A DNA stretch of 11,865 nt from assembly GCF_946480305.1 (NCBI RefSeq), contig NZ_CAMLJQ010000072.1:1-11865 (forward strand), in the 5' to 3' direction. This stretch comes from an uncultured Caldimonas sp. GTDB taxonomy: Bacteria; Pseudomonadota; Gammaproteobacteria; Burkholderiales; Burkholderiaceae. Below the pieces are notes generated by a model. That model was not told the DNA's origin, ran no database searches, and saw only the letters and a program-made list of their open reading frames with translations. The position numbers and the translations under genes are program-made. This document shows, one piece after another, positions 7,601 through 11,865 of the stretch; position 1 is the stretch's first letter; each line of letters starts with the position of its first letter.

Positions 7601-10372
7601 GATCACGATCAGCGAGTGGCCGGCGTCGAGCAGCTTGCGGAAGGCCCGCATCAGCTTCGCGATGTCGTCGAAGTGCAGGCCGGTGGTCGGTTCATCGAAC
7701 AGGAACAGCGTGCCCTTCTTCGCCACGGCCTGCCGGCTCGCGGTCGCGTTCTTCGCCGCCTCGGCCAGAAAGCCCGCGAGCTTGAGGCGCTGCGCCTCGC
7801 CGCCTGAGAGCGTCGGCACCGGCTGGCCCAGTTTCACGTACTCCAGGCCCACGTCGACCAGCGGCTGCAGCACGCGCAGCACCTCGCGGTCGTCCTTGAA
7901 CAGCTGCGCCGCCTCACTGACGGTCAGCTCCAGCACGTCGGCCACGCTCAACGCGCGCCAGCCGTCCGGGCCTTCGCGTTCGATGTGCACCTCCAGGATC
8001 TCGGCACGGTAGCGGCGACCATCGCAATCCGGGCAGCGCAGGTACACGTCGGACAGGAACTGCATCTCCACATGCTCGAAGCCGGAGCCGCCGCAGGTCG
8101 GGCAGCGCCCGTCGCCGGCGTTGAAGCTGAACATGCCGGCGGTGTAGCCGCGCTGCTGCGCCAGCGGTGCCGCTGCGAACAGCGTGCGGATCTCGTCGAA
8201 CGCGCCCACGTAACTGGCCGGGTTGGAGCGTGCCGTCTTGCCGATGGGCGACTGGTCGACGAACACCGCGTCGTTGACCCAGTCCGCGTTGAGCAGTCGG
8301 TCGTGCTCGCCGGGCGATTCGGTGGCCTTGCCGAAGTGACGCGAGAGCGCCGGGAACAGCACGTCCTGCATCAAGGTGGACTTGCCCGAGCCGCTCACGC
8401 CGGTCACGGTGACCAGCCGCTGCAGCGGGAACTCCACCGACACGTTCTTCAGGTTGTGCTCGCGCACGCCTTCGAGGATGAGCTTGGGCGTGCTCTCGTT
8501 GACGAAACGTCGCATGCCGACGCCGATGCGCTTGCGTGCACCGAGATACGCGCCGGTCAGTGTGTCGGCCTGGCGGATCGCTTCCGGCGTGCCGTCGAAC
8601 ACCACCGAGCCACCGCGTTCGCCCGGGCCGGGGCCCATGTCGAGGATGCGGTCGGCCGCCAGCATCACCGCCGGGTCGTGCTCCACCACCACCAGCGTGT
8701 TGCCGGCGTCGCGCAGCCGCTGCATCGCTTCGACGATGCGGTTCATGTCGCGCGGGTGCAGGCCGATGCTGGGCTCGTCGAGCACGAACAGCGTGTTGAC
8801 GAGCGAGGTGCCGAGTGCCGTGGTCAGGTTGATGCGCTGCACCTCGCCACCGGAGAGCGTGCGGCTCTGCCGGTCCAGCGTCAGGTAGCCCAGGCCGACG
8901 TCGCACAAGTATTTCAGCCGCGTGCGGATCTCGTCGAGCAGCAGCTTCAAGGCCTCGTCCAGCATCGAGCTGGGCAGCGTGAGGTTGTCGAAGAAGCGGC
9001 GCAGCCGTTCGATCGACAGCATCATCAGGTCGTGCAGGCTCAGGCCCGGCAGAGCCTCGAGTTGCTCGCGCGACCAGCCCACGCCGGCGGGCATGAACCT
9101 TTTCTCGGCAGGCAGCACGGCATCGGCATCCGGCTTCGCGCCCAGCCGCCACAGCAGCGATTCGGTCTTCAGACGCGCGCCGCCGCAGGTGTCGCACGGC
9201 GTGTAGCTGCGGTACTTCGACAGCAGCACACGGATGTGCATCTTGTACGCCTTGCTCTCCAGGTACTCGAAGAAGCGCTTGATGCCGTACCACTGCTTGT
9301 TCCAGTTGCCGTTCCAGTGCGGCGAGCCGTCGATGACCCAGTCGCGCTGGGCCTGAGAGAGCTGGTTCCACGCGGTGTCGCGCGGAATGCCGGCCTCGCC
9401 CGCGTACTTCAGCAGGTCGTCCTGGCATTCCTTCCACGCGGGTGTCTGCAGCGGCTTGATCGCACCGGAGCGCAGCGTCTTGCGGTGGTCCGGAATGACC
9501 AGCCCCCAGTCGACGCCGATCACCCGGCCGAAGCCGCGGCACGTCTCGCAGGCGCCGAAGGCCGAGTTGAACGAGAACATGGCAGGTGTCGGCGCGCTGT
9601 AGCGCAGCTCGCTGTCGGGGCTGTGCAGGCCGGACGAGAAGCGCCAGAGCTCGGGCTCACCCTCCTCCTTCAGCACGTACACGTTGACACGCCCGCTGCC
9701 GCGCTTGAGCGCCAGCTCGATCGCCTCGGCCACCCGCACCTTCTCGGTGCCTTGCAGGCGGAAGCGGTCGGCCACCACGTCGAGCACCTTGCGCGGGCCG
9801 GTGGGCGTGGCCACCTCGCGCTCGGCCTGCACGCGCGTGAAGCCGCTGGCCGACAGCCATTGCTCGATTTCTTCGGGCGTGGTGTTCGCGGGCAGCTCCA
9901 CCGGGAAGGTGACGACCAACCGCGGATCGCTGTCGCGCGTGCGCTCCAGCAATTCCGCGTAGATGGACTCCGGGTTGTCCTCGCGCACCGGCTTGCCCGT
10001 CTGCCGGTCGAACAATCGGGCCGCCCGCGCATACAAGAGCTTCAGGTGGTCGTTCAACTCGGTCATCGTGCCGACCGTGGAGCGCGATGTTCGCACCGGG
10101 TTGGTCTGGTCGATCGCGATGGCCGGCGGCACGCCTTCGACATGGTCGACCGCCGGTCGGTCCATGCGGTCGAGGAACTGGCGCGCGTACGCGCTGAACG
10201 TCTCCACGTAGCGCCGCTGGCCTTCGGCATACAGCGTGTCGAACACCAGGCTGGACTTGCCCGAGCCCGAAGGGCCAGTCACCACCGTCAGCTCGCCGGT
10301 GTGGAAGTCAAGGTCGAGGTTCTTGAGGTTGTGCTGGCGGGCGCCGCGGATGCGGATGACACCGGAGGTCAT
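4700..10372 (-). CDS. uvrA: Double-length UvrA: two fused UvrA units, four ABC ATPase sites
   Basis: At 1890 residues this is twice the usual UvrA length (about 940). Unit 1 spans residues 1-973, a charged linker 974-1008, and unit 2 1009-1890. Walker A lysines are K39, K664, K1044 and K1583. LSGGE signatures lie at 506-510, 855-859, 1424-1428 and 1769-1773. Walker B DEP and H-loop EHD/EHN follow each, so all four sites look active. Zinc-finger pairs are C757/C760 with C780/C783 in unit 1; C1273/C1276 with C1297/C1300, and C1679/C1682 with C1702/C1705, in unit 2. By family knowledge UvrA dimers recognise DNA damage and load UvrB in nucleotide excision repair. Unit 1 has SPDS (251-254) where CPxC is expected. 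Unit 2 has a very short insertion region (1301-1342). The ATG at 10372 matches the UvrA N terminus ([13 protein letters not shown]). It may be an accessory UvrA beside a normal copy elsewhere, which the window cannot show. The family is certain; the role is inferred. Confidence 0.93.
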   Translation of the reverse strand: MTSGVIRIRGARQHNLKNLDLDFHTGELTVVTGPSGSGKSSLVFDTLYAEGQRRYVETFSAYARQFLDRMDRPAVDHVEGVPPAIAIDQTNPVRTSRSTVGTMTELNDHLKLLYARAARLFDRQTGKPVREDNPESIYAELLERTRDSDPRLVVTFPVELPANTTPEEIEQWLSASGFTRVQAEREVATPTGPRKVLDVVADRFRLQGTEKVRVAEAIELALKRGSGRVNVYVLKEEGEPELWRFSSGLHSPDSELRYSAPTPAMFSFNSAFGACETCRGFGRVIGVDWGLVIPDHRKTLRSGAIKPLQTPAWKECQDDLLKYAGEAGIPRDTAWNQLSQAQRDWVIDGSPHWNGNWNKQWYGIKRFFEYLESKAYKMHIRVLLSKYRSYTPCDTCGGARLKTESLLWRLGAKPDADAVLPAEKRFMPAGVGWSREQLEALPGLSLHDLMMLSIERLRRFFDNLTLPSSMLDEALKLLLDEIRTRLKYLCDVGLGYLTLDRQSRTLSGGEVQRINLTTALGTSLVNTLFVLDEPSIGLHPRDMNRIVEAMQRLRDAGNTLVVVEHDPAVMLAADRILDMGPGPGERGGSVVFDGTPEAIRQADTLTGAYLGARKRIGVGMRRFVNESTPKLILEGVREHNLKNVSVEFPLQRLVTVTGVSGSGKSTLMQDVLFPALSRHFGKATESPGEHDRLLNADWVNDAVFVDQSPIGKTARSNPASYVGAFDEIRTLFAAAPLAQQRGYTAGMFSFNAGDGRCPTCGGSGFEHVEMQFLSDVYLRCPDCDGRRYRAEILEVHIEREGPDGWRALSVADVLELTVSEAAQLFKDDREVLRVLQPLVDVGLEYVKLGQPVPTLSGGEAQRLKLAGFLAEAAKNATASRQAVAKKGTLFLFDEPTTGLHFDDIAKLMRAFRKLLDAGHSLIVIEHNLDVIRSSDWIVDLGPEGGEAGGELVCAGTPEDVKAHPTSHTGQALREYEVALGLDGHKVEEGRPLQSIAKARRDEARRVTDDLIRIVNAKEHNLKSMNVDIPRGKFSVVTGVSGSGKSTLAFDILFNEGQRRYLESLNAYARSIVQPAGRPEVDAVYGIPPTVAIEQRLSRGGRKSTVATTTEAYHFLRLLYVKLGIQHCVHDGAEVRPQTPESIAAQILRDHKGQHVGLLAPLVVNRKGLYTDLAKWAKGRGHTHLRVDGHFVPVAPWPKLDRFKEHTIELPVGDLVVSASNEAELRALLAKTLEHGKGVMHLLAPLDGLKAAMIAGTPTDGIGAVKVFSTKRACPVCGTSYPELDPRMFSYNSKHGWCVDCVGTGVQLTREQRKAFDDTQRDDDKGREQTFAEPEVEDVADQPCHTCDGARLNPVSLAIRFRGESIAQIAARSVSDAREWIDRLQLDGREGAIARDLTAEIRSRLQFLEEVGLGYLTLDRAAPTLSGGEAQRIRLAAQLGSSLQGVCYVLDEPTIGLHPRDNHILLDALHKLGDQGNTLVVVEHDEDTIRRADHIIDIGPGAGKRGGRLIAQGTAAELAAHADSLTGRFLANPLVHPLQPRREVGKASPVLTVRGASLHNLRGIDVQVPLHRLVAVTGVSGSGKSTLARDVLLANVQAIVANRGKGLPAWSGCTGIEGWERVDRVLEVDQTPIGKTPRSCPATYVGFWDTIRKLFAETLEAKARGYAPARFSFNTGDGRCHACEGQGMRTIEMSFLPDVKVPCDVCHGQRFNAETLAVTWRGKSIGDVLSMEIDEAVEFFASMPNIAHPLQLMKDVGLGYLTLGQPSPTLSGGEAQRIKLVTELSKVRDDVTRRGQKPPHTLYVLDEPTVGLHMADVEKLIRVLHRLVDGGHSVVVIEHDLDVVAEADWVIDLGPDGGTRGGEVVVAGTPESVVAAGTHTGHALKPVLSRR

Positions 10373-10402
10373 GGAGGCGGTCTTTCTGGAAGGAGGCGAA
10401 GC

Positions 10403-10408
10403 ATTCTA
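10403..10408 (-). promoter_or_regulatory. Candidate -10 box of uvrA
   Basis: The minus strand reads TAGAAT (five of six matches to TATAAT), about 31 bases before the uvrA ATG. Transcription would start near 10396, with a leader of roughly 24 bases. No recognisable -35 lies at 17 bases, and only a weak purine stretch serves as ribosome binding site. No CTGT-N8-ACAG LexA box is seen. Confidence 0.35.
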
Positions 10409-10506
10409 GGGAAGGCCTCCCGCCACCTTCCTGCCGCCACTGTGATGCCCCTGCAACACGAATCCTCGTAATAAGCCCCGTCAAACGAGCATTGCGTCAT
10501 GACCTG

Positions 10507-10527
10507 CGCTCAGGGATTTCCCGAGCG
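10507..10527. repeat. Imperfect inverted repeat in the uvrA / binding-protein divergent region
   Basis: CGCTCAGGGA (10507-10516) faces TCCCGAGCG (10519-10527), with one unpaired A (10512) and a very tight centre. It directly abuts the next inverted repeat. It may be half of a composite operator or a structured leader. Neither strand has a T-run after it, so it is not a typical terminator. Confidence 0.5.
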
Positions 10528-10542
10528 TGTGGTTTTCCACAC
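10527..10542. repeat. Perfect palindrome GTGTGG-TTTT-CCACAC, candidate operator
   Basis: Two perfect six-base arms surround TTTT, 59 bases before the binding-protein ATG and about 155 bases from the uvrA ATG. The position suits an operator for the binding-protein gene. The overall 16-base GTGT-N8-ACAC geometry equals that of a LexA box, but the half-sites differ from CTGT/ACAG. No known regulator is assigned. Confidence 0.45.
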
Positions 10543-10587
10543 AGCACGGTCCCGCGCAACGAAGAAACTGAATGCGTTCTGAACGTC

Positions 10588-10594
10588 GGAGGGG
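10588..10594 (+). promoter_or_regulatory. Ribosome binding site fixing the binding-protein start
   Basis: GGAGGGG lies seven bases before the ATG at 10602. An in-frame ATG at 10572 lies upstream of this site and would add ten arginine-rich residues before the signal peptide, so 10602 is preferred. Confidence 0.75.
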
Positions 10595-10601
10595 ACGTGA
10601 A

Positions 10602-11711
10602 ATGAAGCAGTTGTTGACGCTGGTCGCCATCGCCGGCGCCGTGTGGTGCGGCACCGCGGCCGCGCAGATCCGCATCGGGCAGCCCTCGGGCTTCACCGGG
10701 CCTGTGGCTGCCGGCGTGAAGGAAAACACCGACGGCGCCAAGCTCTACATCGACGCGATCAACGCCCGTGGCGGCGTGCATGGCCAGAAGATCGAGCTGA
10801 TCTCGGTGGACGACAAGTTCGACCCGAAACTCACGGCAGAACTGGGTCGCAAGCTGATCGAGGAGCAGCAGGTGATCGCGCTGTTCCTGAACCGCGGCAC
10901 ACCGCATTCGCAGGCGCTGATGCCGATCCTCAAGGAGTTCAAGGTGCCGCTGGTGGCACCGAGCACCGGCGCCATGCTGCTGCACGACCCGGTCAACCCC
11001 TACATCTTCAACGTGCGCGCGACCTACCAGCGCGAGGCCGAACGGGCCATCCACCATCTGGCGACGATCGGCATCACCCGCATCGGCATCATGCAGGTCG
11101 ACGACACCTTCGGTGCCGACGTGGCCACCGGTGCGCTGAAAGGTTTCCAGGGCGGCAAGTTCGCGCCGGTCTTCCACGAGAAGTTCGACCGCACCAAGCC
11201 GGACATCGCCGCGATCGCGGCCGTCGCGAAAAAGCACGAGCCGCAGGCCATCCTGTTCATCGGCTCGGCCGGCGCCGTCTCCGACGGCACGAAAGCGATC
11301 CGCGAACAAGGCGTGCGCGCCCAGATCGTGACCGTTTCGAACAATGCCTCGGGCGGCTTCATCAAGATGCTCGGCGAACATGCGCGCGGCACCATCGTTT
11401 CGCAGATCTTCCCCTACGAGCGCTCGCTGTCGGCACCGATCGTGAAGGAAGCGGCCGACTTCGCGAAGGCCAAGGGCATCGAGGAGGTGACCCCGGCCAT
11501 GCTCGAAGGCTATGCCGCGGCCAAGGTGCTGGTCGAGGGCCTGCGCCGCGCCGGCCCGAACCCGACGCCCGCCAAGCTGATGCAGGGGCTGGAAAGCATG
11601 CGCAAGGTGGACATCGGCGGCCTGGAAGTGAGCTACAGCCCGACCGACCACTCGGGCCTGGACTACGCCGACCTGTCGATCATCGGGCCTGACGGCAAGT
11701 TCAGGCGGTGA
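10602..11711 (+). CDS. Periplasmic ABC transporter substrate-binding protein (LivK-like, type I fold)
   Basis: This 369-residue precursor has a Sec signal peptide, MKQLLTLVAIAGAVWCGTAA, with cleavage expected after A21 (AAA-Q). The cysteine at 16 is not in a proper lipobox, so a soluble periplasmic protein is likely. The mature part follows the Peripla_BP_6 / LivK pattern: strand IRIGQPSGFTGP (23-34) with the substrate-loop region, DGAKLYIDAINARGGVHGQKI (about 44-64), VPLVAPSTG (115-123), YIFNVRATYQREAERAI (134-150), RIGIMQVDDTFGADV (160-174) and EGYAAAKVLVEGLRRAG (302-318). By family knowledge such proteins capture branched-chain amino acids, other amino acids, amides or small aromatic acids for an ABC importer. 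The exact ligand cannot be read here. No permease or ATPase genes adjoin it in the window, so it may act with a transporter encoded elsewhere. It is divergent from uvrA, with operator-like palindromes in the gap. Confidence 0.9.
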   Translation: MKQLLTLVAIAGAVWCGTAAAQIRIGQPSGFTGPVAAGVKENTDGAKLYIDAINARGGVHGQKIELISVDDKFDPKLTAELGRKLIEEQQVIALFLNRGTPHSQALMPILKEFKVPLVAPSTGAMLLHDPVNPYIFNVRATYQREAERAIHHLATIGITRIGIMQVDDTFGADVATGALKGFQGGKFAPVFHEKFDRTKPDIAAIAAVAKKHEPQAILFIGSAGAVSDGTKAIREQGVRAQIVTVSNNASGGFIKMLGEHARGTIVSQIFPYERSLSAPIVKEAADFAKAKGIEEVTPAMLEGYAAAKVLVEGLRRAGPNPTPAKLMQGLESMRKVDIGGLEVSYSPTDHSGLDYADLSIIGPDGKFRR

Positions 11712-11733
11712 GCGCAAGGGGGGGAGGGGCGGC

Positions 11734-11757
11734 GTGGCCGTGGCCGCGGTCGCGGCC
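11734..11757. repeat. Imperfect hexamer tandem repeat
   Basis: The four units read GTGGCC, GTGGCC, GCGGTC and GCGGCC. They sit 23 bases after the binding-protein stop codon, next to the heptamer tract. Confidence 0.55.
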
Positions 11758-11770
11758 GGCTGGCTGGAGC

Positions 11771-11812
11771 GTTGCCCGTTGCCCCTTGCCTGGTGCCCGC
11801 TGCCCGCTGCCG
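11771..11812. repeat. Six imperfect heptamer repeats (NNTGCCN)
   Basis: The six consecutive seven-base units read GTTGCCC, GTTGCCC, CTTGCCT, GGTGCCC, GCTGCCC and GCTGCCG, with TGCC kept in every unit. The period of seven is not a multiple of three and the tract is outside genes, so it looks like a replication-slippage microsatellite. Confidence 0.7.
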
Positions 11813-11846
11813 CGGGGGTGGGCGCTGCGCAAGCCTGATCTTTCGC

Positions 11847-11865
11847 GCCGGGAGTCCGCCCCGGC
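11847..11865. terminator. Possible terminator hairpin at the window edge
   Basis: GCCGGG (11847-11852) and CCCGGC (11860-11865) form a six-base stem with a seven-base loop. It could end the binding-protein transcript, but the window stops at the stem, so a T-run cannot be checked. Confidence 0.3.

Larger units (their letters stand above)
11712..11865. other. GC-rich non-coding tail with short tandem repeats
   Basis: No convincing gene lies in these last 154 bases. They contain a G-run (11718-11724, then GGGG after one A), imperfect hexamers, imperfect heptamers and a final hairpin. A 34-codon reading frame from GTG 11734 to a TGA near 11836 is alanine/proline rich and simply follows the repeats, so it is not called as a gene. 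Confidence 0.6.

Noticed and set aside
4703..10372. DNA-level direct repeat between the two halves of uvrA
   Set aside because: Similarity is at protein level. At DNA level only short conserved stretches such as those coding the Walker A loops match, so this is an ancient duplication and not a recent repeat.
10438..10453. Possible SOS (LexA) box beginning CTGT in the uvrA upstream region
   Set aside because: The right half reads TGCA rather than ACAG at the required spacing, so it does not match CTGT-N8-ACAG.
11734..11838. Small GTG-started frame of about 34 codons after the binding-protein gene
   Set aside because: Its Val/Ala and Pro/Leu runs just mirror the hexamer and heptamer repeats, and no family is recognisable.
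1..11865. tRNA, rRNA, CRISPR array, insertion sequence or phage attachment site
   Set aside because: Reading both strands I found no cloverleaf, regular spaced repeats, transposase motif or terminal inverted repeats with target duplication.

Overview
The window looks like chromosomal DNA from a high-GC betaproteobacterium, most likely a member of the Burkholderiales. This is inferred from the strong G/C bias at third codon positions, a PEP-CTERM surface protein, a YadGH-type exporter and an unusually long four-ATPase UvrA. There is no rRNA, tRNA, phage or IS gene, and no CRISPR array. The genes read as stable chromosomal genes rather than an acquired island.

Left part (1-2660): a leftward ABC exporter module, with an ATPase at 76-1029 overlapping the start of an ABC-2 permease that runs off the window. 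It stands back to back with a rightward TetR-family regulator (1141-1803). The regulator is followed after 16 bases by a TPR-repeat protein (1820-2593), and this pair ends at a clear intrinsic terminator (2628-2660). Control of the exporter by the TetR protein is plausible from layout only. Middle part (2674-4654): a short YitT-family membrane protein, then a secreted HAF-repeat protein with seven repeat motifs and a C-terminal PEP-CTERM sorting signal.

Right part (4700-11711): one very large leftward gene encodes an 1890-residue UvrA made of two complete, diverged UvrA units joined by a charged linker, giving four ABC ATPase sites in one chain. It converges on the PEP-CTERM gene across a long hairpin at 4661-4698. 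It diverges from a rightward gene for a periplasmic branched-chain-amino-acid-type binding protein (10602-11711). The 229-base gap between these last two genes holds two adjacent inverted repeats. The window ends in GC-rich non-coding DNA with short tandem repeats.

The most interesting object is the double UvrA. Aligned by eye to ordinary UvrA, the first unit has both leading cysteines of its first zinc finger replaced by serine but keeps the insertion domain. The second unit keeps the zinc finger but has lost most of the insertion domain. That looks like division of labour between two halves of what would normally be a homodimer. The long protein is likely already present in databases as an annotated UvrA; the asymmetric loss pattern is the part worth checking.
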